Source: Suillus spraguei
Taxonomy: Eukaryota > Basidiomycota > Agaricomycetes > Boletales > Suillaceae
Assembly (NCBI GenBank): GCA_016800925.1
Contig: JABCPU010000042.1
Coordinates: 215,372 to 279,371, forward strand
Length of the DNA: 64,000 nt
Reading direction: 5' to 3'
In this document: positions 24,643-36,067 of the stretch, in pieces
How the letters are laid out: each line of letters begins with the position of its first letter
Numbering within the stretch: position 1 is the first letter of the stretch
Notes under the pieces: model-generated
Told to the model about the DNA's origin: nothing
Databases searched by the model: none
Seen by the model: the letters and a program-made list of their open reading frames with translations, nothing else
Program-made: the position numbers and the translations under genes

Positions 24643-26289
24643 GACTGAGGGCTAAGGCAGTGTCTAGTCTTTATAGGTTATGAGCCCTGCTCTCTTGTAA
24701 ACCGAGGAGCGGAACCATCTAGACAACAGCGAGCCAACTAGAAACGAACCCGCGGACCGCCGAGGACGACGTCAGCGTCACTTAAACGCATAACCAGCAT
24801 GCACTTTATGTTTACCGTGCAATGCAGGAAGTGGGGCCACTCAAGTACGCAAACACCTTGAAAATGGAACCAACAGGGAAGGGAAGCGTGAGGATATCTT
24901 GAGGCCGGTAATATTGACAACGACATTTTAGAATTGAGCAGCACTAAATACGCCAGTTCTCCGAGTTGAAGGTGTTTACTAATATTTGCATGGAACTCTG
25001 TCGGTCTACGCTCATATTCAACGTCAACCCAGTCATCTATACATATACCTCGGTCCTTATTCAAGATTACGACAGTACGAAAAGTTGTACTGATGGGCTC
25101 AGAACTAAGTATTGCTTCATCAACCATGATACCAAGGCGAAAGCGGGAACATGTCATGTCTTACTGTCTTGACGTTGCTGGCTCAAGTTACGGCTGGCAG
25201 ATCCAGCAACCTGCTCATACTCACTTCATCATTCGCACAAACATAGTGATGAATTGCAAAGCTCTCCCAGGCACCCACATGCACGGACATACATAGATGC
25301 TGTCAAAGCAACAACAACGGCGAGGAGGAATGCATTTCTGTGCGAAGTGATATGGAATCTTCTCAGGAGGATATCGAATGATATCTCTGAATGGGGGAAC
25401 ACTGTAGGACGGCGACCAGCTTTTATCGCCTGAATATACTCATGGGTACGATTCTAATTGATTTGGAAAAATTGTTACTGTCAGACGGCATAATATTCAA
25501 TTGATTACAACAGTTGCGTCATAACCTGCTGGTAGGCATTGACAATTCTCTTCTTCGCAACCACCGAATACTCGCTCGAATCTCTGGTCTCTCATCATGA
25601 CCCCATTTATCGCTTCATCATTTGAACTTGCAGTGACCCTGCCAACGCAGCGACAAAGCCGAGTGCCCCGACTCTATTTTTGCATGCTCACAATCCGTTT
25701 GCTCGTATTTGGACACAAGTACAGCTACGCAATACAAAACACTCATACTACCAAGTTACCGTCCATGACAAACAAGAAAGAACCCAAGCAGTTGGATGCC
25801 TGGTGCATGCGGCCTCCAACTCTTTAAAGTCGCCTGCATCTGAGTTCGTTATGTGTAATCTAATCCATCAATTACGCGGATAACCCGGCTGTCTTAGTCA
25901 CCTTCCTTGCTCGCCCATCTTACGTGAGAGCAGCATCTGCCATGCGTTTACCTTTAGGGTCTGCAGGAGGAACCACTGTACATGTCGCATTCATGTTATA
26001 TCTAAAATAAGTCTCCACAAAGGATCAATCGCGAGAATACGATCATCGCAGTACTAAGGTCTGAAATTGTTGATTTTACCAACTTGAAGTGGAGGAACGG
26101 AAAGGGCATTTGAAGATGCTTACTCCTTTCAGCATTGTTGCCGGTGCTGTCCATGTACCATACAGCTCACATAAAGCTCAGGACCTCCCCTATATATCAC
26201 TAATGCAGTCGTATGGTTATACAATAGGCCTCGACAAGCAGGTGGTACCCAGAATAACAGCTGATCTTTGGGTCCTACCACCTGAGATA
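24643..26289. other. Intergenic, nothing recognised except one hairpin
   Basis: No coding or RNA gene was found. Near its right end, 26239-26285 holds an imperfect inverted repeat (CAGGTGGTACCCA, about 20 bases, TGGGTCCTACCACCTG) that could form a hairpin. Confidence 0.45.
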
Positions 26290-26580
26290 ACGCGATTTCA
26301 AGGACGAACAAGAAAAAACGTCTGCATAGTTGGTCGTGGTGATGAGAACTGAATCAGCGTGTCCTTCGTGGTGATTAGCAGGTCGTGAAGCCCGTCGGCC
26401 TTAACTTCATATATCTCCTGGTCTTGACCTCGACCCCGCTTGACTGCTGTGACACGAAATGCGATGCAAGGCAAATGCAGCCTGCAGCTTGCGAAACGAG
26501 AAGCGTTCAAGTTGTCAAGCAGGGTGTAAAGTTGATCTACAGCCATGACATATCAGAACGAGGATATGAACGTCTGAAGT
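26290..26580 (-). pseudogene. Second stray fragment of the HET gene
   Basis: This closely matches 16785-17065 in the HET exon. It encodes FRVTAVKRGRGQDQEIYEVK and LHDLLITTKDTLIQFSS with only a few changes. It has no start or HET core, so it is a duplicated piece about 9 kb from the parent in the same orientation. The following 26581-27179 has no gene, only a short (CTTAT)n tract near 27003-27020. Confidence 0.75.
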
Positions 26581-27179
26581 CTATTGTTTCAACTATGGTA
26601 TGAGACACCGTAAATGAATGATGGGGTAAGGGTATAAGAGAAGGAAATATCGAGAATGATTGTTGTCAGGCACCCATGTCCGACCACCAGTTGTTTGATG
26701 GCATCTGTCACAACCCACAAACGAATTAACACAAGGGCAGAGACTAGGACTCAAACTAAGGTTATCACAAGAAGAGAGAGGAGCAAGGACATCTTGGATT
26801 GCTACAGATGTAGATATAAGAGGTTTGAAGTAAAGAACTACTACAGTGAAACTAGCTAACTATATACACATATTGAAACTGAGATATAAACTGAGTCTGA
26901 AACTACTAGCCAATCATAAAATAGAAGTGAGAATTGTACGATGTGATAGTTGTGACATAGTTATGACATCATATTCTAGAAGGTTCTAAGATCGCGTGAT
27001 ACTATCTTATCTTATCTTATCCAATAGCATCATAGAAGATCTCTTCATCTTCATCAGGGAGTTTGGTTATAGAAGCGGATATAGGGATTTCAATGGGGTT
27101 ATGGTTTGTCTTAGCGCTGGGTTTAGACACTTTAGGGAAATTAAGGAAAGAATAATGATTTGTATTTGGAATTCATGAC

Positions 27180-27649
27180 AGCATCAAACACAAGTTGGTG
27201 CATATTTGACCATCCTGGCCAGTGTAGGTCCGCTGATTTTGTCATCAAGGGTGACAAGATTTGCGTGTGATCTGCAAGGTTAGGTAGAAATTGTTCCAAG
27301 TAATGTACCAGTCCGAGATATGAGTGTATGTCGCTTGCATTTTTTGGTACAGGCCAGTCTAGAATTCGCTTTACTTCGACGTATCGGCCTCAATGCCATT
27401 AGCTGAGATATGATGGCCGAGGAAATCAATCTCTGTGCAAAAGAAAGTCACTTTCTTTGCGGAACAGAAAAGGTTTGCCTTACACAGAGCATCAAGGACG
27501 AGTCTTACATTTTTGACATGTTCTGCTACCGTTTGAGACCAGATGATGATGTCATCCAGGTAAGCATGACAAATTTTTCCGATGAGTGGCCTGAGGGCCA
27601 TGAACATTCAGCGTTGGTGTGTTGCAGGCGCATTCCGTCCGCCCTGCGG
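27180..27649 (-). pseudogene. Gy3 RT, 3' portion
   Basis: This contains QGGRNAPATHQ at the Gy2 junction, then KICHAYLDDIIIWSQTVAEH with the catalytic YLDD, and FFCTEIDFLGHHISANGIEA. Beyond 27371 the frame is lost, but ILDWPVPK- and LADHT-like blocks remain recognisable down to about 27180. It is the continuation of the RT that stops at 36068. Confidence 0.88.
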
Positions 27650-28124
27650 TGTTACAATTGTACGTGCCCCTATTCATTTTCCCTTTATCTTCTTACTTGT
27701 ATATCATGTCACATGACTCTGACTCATATGCTCAACGCATCTGTACAAACACATGCCTTCCTTATTAGGATACGCAGTTACATTCTCACGGTTACCTGGT
27801 CTGTGCACACATATATACCTATATAAGCGCAGTGTACTTGTAGAGATACTTTACTTTAATCTTACTGGGTTTTACCTGGAATCTCCTTCGCTTAGGTCTC
27901 CAACCTAAGTCGTCTTGAATCGTCTCTAAGTCTAAGCACTCCTTAGCCTTAGTCTCTATTCTTGTAGAACCTCTTAGACTTGTCTTTGAGGCCAAACCCT
28001 TGATCATACTCGGAACGCGTTCCTTGTACTTTCACCTTGTCCTCTTTTGGACATTGTAAGAACCTCCCAGCAGACCACCTGTGTCTTTTCACTGTCGCTG
28101 GTGACGCCACCCCAGTTCGTAACA
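27650..28124 (+). repeat. Gy2 5' LTR (475 bp)
   Basis: This pairs with 35593-36067, and a solo copy lies at 41623-42099. A TATA-like CCTATATAAG lies near 27820. Six of the eight differences from the 3' LTR are C/T or G/A at CpG sites. Confidence 0.92.
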
Positions 28125-28316
28125 AAAGATTAAAGTCCACCGAATCGTCAACTATCCGTCTTCGACCCTGAACCCTGATTGCTTTGATAAGCAGATTAGC
28201 GTACACGTATGCTAGATTGTCAAGAGAAGCCCTCTGACAGAAGACAAGCCCTAACGGACAGCAAGACAGCGCATGTAGGCACCGAGAAAGTATAACTCAT
28301 CAGACGAATCATCAAT

Positions 28317-29153
28317 ATGGTGACCAAAGAATTTGAATACAAGATCGGTCAGCCAAACAGTTTTGATGGAGATCCCGACAATTCCCGCGAATTTATCCAG
28401 TCATGCAATCTACACTTCGACATCAACGAAAAGCTTTACACCACTGATAAGCAGAAGATCATTTTCATAACATCCTTTATGACCGAAAGAAATGCCAAAT
28501 CCTGGAAAGAGCAATTCCTTGATCATGCTCAATCAACCGACACCTCTGGACAAAAAGTTGGTTATGGGACAATGGTGGATTTTATGAAAAGCTTCAAAGA
28601 AGCCTTCGACCCAGTGGATACCAAGGGAACTGCACTCATGAAACTCAGGGACCTCAAACAAGGAAGCGGAGATCTCCACACTTACATCGCCGACTTTGAG
28701 GCACTTGCAGCCAAGGCTCATATCACCGACAATGCAATGAAGATCCAGTTCTTCCAAGATGGCCTGAATTGGGGTATCCTTACAAAGCTTTTCGCACTAG
28801 GAGATGTATCGGAAGTATTCCGAGACGTTGTGCTGCAATGCATTTCCATTGACAACTCCCATCATTGTCTCCAAGCCATGAGGACACATCATGCTCCACA
28901 ACAGAAGAAGAAAAACTATGGAAATGCACGATACATCCCTAATTGTGACTCCAACGCAATGGTTGTAGATCGAATCTCCGACACGGAAAGATCCGAACGC
29001 ATGAAGAAGGGACAATGCTTCGGATGCAAGAAGACAGGACATCGCATTCATAATTGTCCTGACAGAAAGAAGAAGACACTGCTCCGACAAACCAAAGTCA
29101 AAGAAGGAGAAGAAGATGAAGAAACTGTGAGGCGGATTGTAGAGGATTTTTGA
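28317..29153 (+). CDS. Gy2 Gag protein with CCHC zinc knuckle
   Basis: The product is 278 residues. The capsid-like region has PNSFDGDPDNSREFIQSCNL and KLRDLKQGSGDLHTYIADFE. The nucleocapsid knuckle CFGCKKTGHRIHNC (C-x2-C-x4-H-x4-C) lies near residue 240. It is intact from an ATG with a clean start after the LTR. It stops at TGA 29151-29153, where the pol frame (-1) opens and overlaps by a few bases. This could be a frameshift expression site or a mutation. Gag forms the virus-like particle in which the element's RNA is reverse-transcribed. Confidence 0.87.
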   Translation: MVTKEFEYKIGQPNSFDGDPDNSREFIQSCNLHFDINEKLYTTDKQKIIFITSFMTERNAKSWKEQFLDHAQSTDTSGQKVGYGTMVDFMKSFKEAFDPVDTKGTALMKLRDLKQGSGDLHTYIADFEALAAKAHITDNAMKIQFFQDGLNWGILTKLFALGDVSEVFRDVVLQCISIDNSHHCLQAMRTHHAPQQKKKNYGNARYIPNCDSNAMVVDRISDTERSERMKKGQCFGCKKTGHRIHNCPDRKKKTLLRQTKVKEGEEDEETVRRIVEDF

Positions 29154-32100
29154 ATTGGAGAAACAAAGATTCGACGTATGTTTCTCCCAATGTATTACTA
29201 AGACTTGTACGCGCTGTAGGTGAAAGAAAAGAACTTCGTGTCCCTATCACCCTTCACTCGCGTACTCGCTTGAAATCCGTCAACACCACCGCTGTTATCG
29301 ATTCGGGTGCAGCAGGAACATTTATTTCCGAAGAGTTTGTGAAACTCCATCAAATCACACGACGAAAACTCAAAATGCCGTTTCGAGTTACTACAGCAGA
29401 TGGAACTCTTATCAAAGGAGGACCAATCACACATTACTGTCTCCTGGTGGTCAAAATCGATGAATGAACCATGTATGGGAAATTCAATATCACCAAATTA
29501 GGAAGAAGAGATCAAATCCTTCTGGGGATTCCATGGTTACACGCAATGAACCCAAGTATAGATTGGGCTGCTGAAACACTCGTTCTTCCCCGAACAATGA
29601 AATCGGACGAAATCGAAATTGATTTGGATACAGATCGAAAGAGGAATGGATTGCCCCCACTCTTTAATTATCATTCTAAGAAATGGCAACATTCCCGACT
29701 TCCGAGATCCCTCGTCATCCCTTCTATTCCCACCGATCCTGAACCAGAAGTACAAATGCCACGTACTATAGACCCTACTCCCCGTGTACAACTACCACAA
29801 GCAGTATCACCGATTCCCCGCGCAGAAAAGCGCAAGAACGAATCCGAACCCGAGCATCGGGCCGGACAAGAACCTACTGAGCAACGGCCAATAGAAAACA
29901 GAAGTATGGAAAAAGAAAAGCAGAAGAGGAGATCCCCAGACGAGATACCAACGTACCGAAATTATCCAAGTTCTATGTCCCTCCAAAAACTCTTCAACAT
30001 ACTCCTTCAAGTTCAATTGAAGAAATTCCCGATGAAGGAGAACCCATGCCCTCGTTGATCCCAACTGAGGACGATGATCAATTCAACACAATGCAAGATG
30101 TGTGGCATGCGCCAGAAGTTCGCGAAATCTCCTCATATGAACTTGGAGATGGAGAATTTCTTGTGGAATATGATACCAATGGAGTCAGCATGAGAATCAT
30201 AGAAGAAGTATCCATGGACACGCCTCTTACACATGATGGAACTTCCCGACTCGAACAACTCCCCAACTATTCCACAATTCCTCTTACTCCTCCAAAATAC
30301 AGTAACAAAGCTCAGGAATTCACCAGGAATGAGAAGGAAAAGAAAAAGAAATCCTTCGAAGAATTGGTCCCGGACTATCTACACGACTTCACCGACATCT
30401 TTGCTAAAGACGGATTAAATAAACTACCCCCTGAACACCCCGGTATTGATCATCGGATCGATACTAAACCTGGTTTTATCCCTCGCACGTCTAAGGTTTA
30501 TCCGCTATCGGAAAAAGAACGTGCTGCCGTCAAAACGTTTATCGATGAAAACGTTGCAAAAGGTTTTATCTCAGAATCGAAGTCACCCCAAGCCAGTGGC
30601 TTCTTCTTTGTGGGAAAGAAGAGTGGAGAATTGCGTCCCTGTCAAGATTATCGCTACATCAATGATTGGATGGTCAAGAACGCCTATCCGCTCCCACTCC
30701 CTATCTCTCTTGTCACACGTCTTCACAATGCACAGTTCTTTACGAAAATGGATATTCGGTCCGGCTATAACAATATTCGCATCCATCCTGATGATCGCTG
30801 GAAAGCTGCTTTTACTACAGAATTCGGCCTCTTTGAACCGAACATCATGTTCTTTGGCCTCTGCAATTCCCCAGCAACTTTCCAAGCATATATGAATACT
30901 TTCCAGCAGGAAATCAATGAAGGATGGATGGTTATTTACATGGACGATATCCTGATTTTCTCTACAACGATGGCAGAACATCACGAACGGACAAGACGGG
31001 TTTTGATGAAGATACGAAAGGAACATCTGTTCTTGAAACCGGAGAAATGCACCTTCGATGCAGAAGAAGTGGAGTACCTCGGAATGATAATTCGCCCTGG
31101 ACAAGTTGCTATGGATACCGCCAAGACAAAGGGAATCTCCGAATGGCCAGTTCCGAAATCCATAAAAGATGTTCAATCATGCCTCGGTTTTTGCAACTTC
31201 TACCGCACGTTCATTTCCCACTATTCTGACATCGCCCGACCTCTTATCGATTTAACAAAGAAAGATAAGGCCTTTGATTGGTCAACCGAATGCATGGACA
31301 CCTTCGAAGAACTGAAACGACGCTTCACATCCCAACCGGTACTCCGTAACCCTGATCCTTCCCGACAATTTGCTATTGCTACTGACGCTTCGCTCGTAGC
31401 AACCGGTGGAGTTCTCTTACAGACTGACGAAAATGGTGTTTATCACCCCTGTGCATATCTCTCACAGTCTTTGAACCCCGCAGAACGCAATTACCAGATC
31501 TTTGACCGGGAACTCCTTGCCATAATCCGGGCATTGAACGAATGGCGCCATTATCTTGAGGGAAACCCACACCCTGTCCTGGTATTCACCGACCATGTTA
31601 AGACTGTACTCAAGGGTAGAGAGATCCGAAGGGCTTTGGCCTCAGTTCGTACACTGTGCCCCTTTCTCGAGTAATGCCCCTTATTTCAGGGAGGAGTTAT
31701 TCGTCCGAAGACCCGGATGGGGTTGCGCGACGGATCCGGGTGTCCGAAGGTGTCGGATACAATACGTCCGAAGGTAATTTGGAACGTAAGGAGAGGACAG
31801 AGATTAAGGCTAGTTTCGGAACGAGTTCCTAACTAGAAACTAACAGAGATGGACTATCCGAAGATAGAGTCGGAGGTATAGACTATAGGAGTCAATCCTA
31901 AGTCTCGGAAGGTGACTTAAAGCGGAGAGTGGCTTAAGTCCGGAGGAGGCAGAATGAGTAGAATCTAAGATGATATTCGAACTAAGGTTCTACAGAGATC
32001 TACAAGTGGTTTATATACAGTAAGTATCTAAGACGGATAATTAGCAAGTCCGGGACCGAGGGCTATGTACGAAGTGTAACGGAAGTCTATTAGTTATTGC

Positions 32101-34034
32101 ACAGCGGATCAGTAAGCATGAATCGGAAATGAACACAGGAAACGGATCAGTAACACAGGACGGAAATATAAACAGCCAGAGTACCGGTAGTAGGAGAAAT
32201 GACGAAAGGAGATAGACGCAGATGTTCACCAGGGAGTTAAGGTGCGAGAAGTGAGTACATTCGGAAGGGTGGTCCGGACAGGATCTGTGGACCGGACGGA
32301 TATGGAAACGATCGGATCTGGACGGATATGATCGGATCTGAGATTAGAAGTATGGTATATGACAGACCACAAGAATCTTCTGTATTTCAGAAGTGCACAA
32401 AAGCTTACCTGCCGCCAAGCACGTTGGCAATTGATTTTGTCTATTTACGACATTGAACTGCACCATGTTGCAGGTACTAAATTGGCAGTACCTGATGCAC
32501 TATCTCGCCGGCCCAACTATGACTTCGGCAAAGACGATAACGAAGACCAGACCTTCTTCCTGATGCTCTATTCGTTCATCTCATTGATACCGATCTGCAA
32601 GATGTCTTATTATCCTCCGACCCTCTCAATGATCCTGTATTCAAGACAGTGTCCGACGCCCTCGACGGTGTGTGTCTTCCTCCAATGAAATCGGCACTCT
32701 CTGACTGGAAGATTGAGGAGAACATCCTCTATTTTAAGAATCGTGCCTACATTCCACTGGCGCATCGTCCTGACATCCTGAAATGGTATCATGATCATCC
32801 TACCGCAGGCCATCCCGGTAGATTTAAAACCGAAGAACTCGTTAAATGAGAAGCATGGTGGCCCGCTATGGGCTCCTATATTTGGAAATACGTTGAGGGT
32901 TGCGCCCTTTGTCAGCAAATGAAAGCTGATATGCATCCTGTTCGCCCACCGCTTGCTCCGATACCTGCATCTGCGACTCGCCCCTTTTCCCAGGTCTCTG
33001 TTGATCTTATCACCAACCTTCCTGTCTCTGGGGGCTTTGATAGTATCATGGTCATGGTAGACCATGGCCTTACAAAGGGGGTAATTATTATCCCTTGTCT
33101 AAAAACCGTCACTTCCGAAGGGATTGCTAAGCTATTTTTAAAACATGTTTACCGTCGATTTGGACTCCATGACAAAGTCATCTCGGATCGAGGTCCACAG
33201 TTCCTATCGTGCTTTTCTAAAGAGCTTGCCCGACTTCTTGATTACATCATTGTTCCATCCACAGCTTACCACCCTCAGACCGATGGTCAAACAGAAAGGC
33301 TTAATCAAGAACTTGAAACATACCTATGCATCTATTGCCGCAACAATCCTGAAGATTGGGTAGAACACCTACCAATCGCCAAATTTGTCCACAATCACTG
33401 AAAACATGATGCAAGAAATGCATCACCCTTTTATTTGATGATGGGATATGAACCACACGCTATCCCTCACCTTATCCCTGATTCATCAGTCCCCGCAGCA
33501 GAAGATCGAGTACAATCCCTGCAGATGATAAGAGAAGAAGCAATCGCCTGCCATAACATTGCAATGCAAACAATGGCCGAACGATCCCGAGGAGATAAGT
33601 ACATTCCATGGAAGATCGGAGATAAGGTTTGGTTATCTGCTGCCAATCTTAGACTCAAACTCCCATCAAGGAAACTTGCGCCAAAATGATACGGACCTTT
33701 CCTGATCATCAATGTCTTATCACCCATCACGTTCACACTCAAACTCCCTCCACAGTGGAAAATTCATCCTACGTTCCATGCTTCTGTCTTATCATCCTAT
33801 AGCGAAACAGACGTACATGGTCCGAACTTCCCCGAACCACCACCTGACATCATTGAAGAAGAAGAAGAATATGAAATAGAAGCAATTCTTTCTCACAAAG
33901 GAACCGGCACTTGCCGACGCTATCTCATTTCCTGGAAAGGATATTCACCGGGAGATAACGAATGGCTCCCAGAAAAGAACTTGAAGAACTCCGCTCAAAT
34001 TTTGAATGCTTATAAGAAGCAACACGCCCTCTGA
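29150..34034 (+). pseudogene. Gy2 Pol (protease, RT, RNase H, integrase, chromodomain), decayed
   Basis: Protease: TTAVIDSGAAGTFISEEFVK (29290-29350). RT: CQDYRYINDWMVKNAYPLPL and VIYMDDILIF with the catalytic YMDD-type motif (near 30940). RNase H: FAIATDASLVATGG, then VFTDH, where a solo LTR interrupts at 31596. It resumes at 32365 with DHKNLLYFRS and VPDALSRRPN. Integrase: [42 protein letters not shown]-terminal chromodomain: YEIEAILSHKG and YLISWKGYSPGDNEWLPE, ending at 34034. In-frame stops at 29465, 32847, 33399 and 33687 are all TGA, and most sit where an Arg codon CGA would be expected. Frame changes lie near 29900 and 32550. Confidence 0.87.
31596..32364. repeat. Solo LTR, third family (769 bp), inside Gy2 RNase H
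   Basis: It begins TGTTAAGACTGTACTC and ends GGTATATGACA. It is bordered by a perfect 5-bp target duplication GACCA (31591-31595 and 32365-32369). Removing it joins TDH to KNLLYF of RNase H in frame. It is almost identical to 45423-46192. No coding capacity. Confidence 0.93.
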
Positions 34035-35559
34035 TTATCCTTCAGTCAATCAACTCGCACTAGCACTTGATCAACTAACACCGTCTCAAATGTCTTTCCC
34101 CACTGCATACATCACCCCCATCACCGTTGCCAACAATGACTCCGACTCTGAAGCTGAACAATACGGAACCCTTGCCACTGAAATCGACAACACCTCCTAC
34201 ATCGAAGCTGCCCTTCTATGTGAAGGACACGCCCTTGAAATTGAAAGAATCCTCACAGAAAGAGATGCCTTCCTGGCCCTCCTCCTCGTCAACATTATCT
34301 GTACCGCCGCCCTCATTGAAACCACAGCCAACGAAACCACTGACACTACATATCGTCAACACTTCTTACATCTTCAAAAATGCATTCATTCTTACACTAT
34401 GCTGTTGCTTCCCGGTTCTTTTAAAAGCAATGTTGAAGAAGCTATTCACATCGTGGCCGAACGTCGAGCAGGCGTTGCTCGACCTCCCTCTCCGAAGGAA
34501 GATGCACCACTTCCTATTCCAGCACCCTCTTCTTCGCGCATGTATTCTAGTATTGACGCCCTTGCTGGCTTATGCACTGCTGTCCAAGAGATTGGGCAGC
34601 TCACCAATGCGGTTGTTGAAACCATCCAGCACTCAGTCGCTGAAACCAGAGCAGCCAGAAACTTAGTCGAAGACGCCATCACTGATCTACAACAAACGCA
34701 AGACGACCTCGCTTCTCCCCGAACCCCATCTCCTATTGAAAAACTGACCTCACCGTCTCCCGTCATAGTCTCTCATGACCATCCTGCATGGCTATATGAG
34801 CCCTGTACAGAAGAACAGTGTGAAGCTGCAAAGAGATTAGGGATTCCTGTTGCTGAGTTAATAGCACTAGGTCCTCGACTTCGCGACCTTCACATCCACC
34901 CTCCCATGTCTATCCCATCATCATTTGGTCCAATGGATCCTGTCTCGCCAGTTTTAGTAAAAGACTTAGGTACCACCTCTCCCTCCTCCTCTAACGAACT
35001 CCTTGCGGTTGCTGAATGAGGGACCACTCCTGACCTCCCCGCATCCGCGTACACTTTGACCAGCAAGCAACAGGCACAGCTTCGACGTGACAATGCCTTC
35101 GCCTTAAAACGCATGACACGACGGAAAGGGAAGAAGCATGCTAGATCCACCAGTCCTACACCCGTTATTTCACTGTCACCATTACGCATGTCCACTTCCA
35201 ACACTGATGAAAACATGAAATGTCGACTCTGTGGCATGGTCGGACATCGGCAAAAGAATTGTCTTGACTATCAATGTCAAATCTGTCTGCGACACGCTCC
35301 TACCCATCTGTCCATTTACTGCCCTCAGCGTCGTGGGGAACCTCCGTTTACGCTTACCTGGAAGGACAATGGATTTTATGATGCACTGCGTAGGTGGGAA
35401 CAGTATCTTATTAACCGTCGACAACGAAAAGAAGGTCGACGGGCAAGGACTGTAGCAGAGGAGGAAGCGGCTTATATGTTAGGAGGAAGTGCCGCTGATG
35501 AAGACGTCGCTAACTATGACGACTATGATCCCGTCTATGATGACAACAGAGATGTTTGA
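34006..35559 (+). pseudogene. Gy2 accessory ORF downstream of pol, with tandem zinc knuckles
   Basis: The ATG at 34006 overlaps the end of pol by 29 bases in another frame. The frame runs 518 codons with one TGA at 35017-35019 (first part 34006-35019, rest to 35559). The N-terminal two thirds are acidic and helix-rich (SYIEAALLCEGHALEIERIL, TEEQCEAAKRLGIPVAELIA). The C-terminal part is basic and has CRLCGMVGHRQKNC (C-x2-C-x4-H-x4-C), followed directly by CQICLRHAPTHLSIYC. These are two zinc-binding knuckles, like a second nucleocapsid. It ends in an acidic DDYDPVYDDNRDV. Standard Ty3/gypsy elements have no such gene. The function is unknown; RNA/DNA binding or a Gag-like role is an inference from the knuckles. 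Confidence 0.7.
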
Positions 35560-35592
35560 AAGTTGGTAACTTTCAATGTAATAAGGGGGTAA

Positions 35593-36067
35593 TGTTACAA
35601 TTGTACGTGCCCCTATTCATTTTCCCTTTATCTTCTTACTTGTATATCATGTCACATGATTCTGACTCATATGCTCAACGCATCTGTACAAACACATGCC
35701 TTCCTTATTAGGATATGCAGTTACATTCTCACGGTTACCTGGTCTGTGCGCACATATATACCTATATAAGCGCAGTGTACTTGTAGAGATACTTTACTTT
35801 AATCTTACTGGGTTTTACCTGGAATCTCCTTCACTTAGGTCTCCAACCTAAGTCGTCTAGAATCGTCTCTAAGTCTAAGCACTCCTTAGCCTTAGTCTCT
35901 ATTCTTGTAGAACCTCTTAGACTTGTCTTTGAGGCCAAACCCTTGATCGTACTCGGAACGCGTTCCTTGTACTTTCACCTTGTCCTCTTTTGGACATTGT
36001 AAGAACCTCCCAGCAGACCGCCTGTGTCTTTTCACTGTCGCTGGTGACGCCACCCCAGTTTGTAACA
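35593..36067 (+). repeat. Gy2 3' LTR (475 bp)
   Basis: Same length as the 5' LTR with about eight substitutions and no indel. It is preceded by the polypurine tract and followed by the TSD copy TGTGG. Confidence 0.92.

Larger units (their letters stand above)
27650..36067 (+). mobile_element. Gy2: Ty3/gypsy chromovirus nested in Gy3, with extra 3' ORF
   Basis: The LTRs are 475 bp each (27650-28124 and 35593-36067), starting TGTTACAATTG and ending GTAACA. They differ at about eight positions. The target duplication is TGCGG (27645-27649) versus TGTGG (36068-36072), one mismatch. Removing Gy2 and one TSD copy restores the Gy3 RT reading M-P-Q-G-G-R. The interior has gag, a degenerate protease-RT-RNase H-integrase-chromodomain region, and an additional zinc-knuckle ORF before a polypurine tract (ATAAGGGGGTAA, 35581-35592). 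A solo LTR of another family sits in its RNase H. Confidence 0.93.

Noticed and set aside
24650..24740. Possible tRNA or small RNA gene
   Set aside because: No cloverleaf, A/B boxes or terminator could be made out; the sequence shows only chance pairing.
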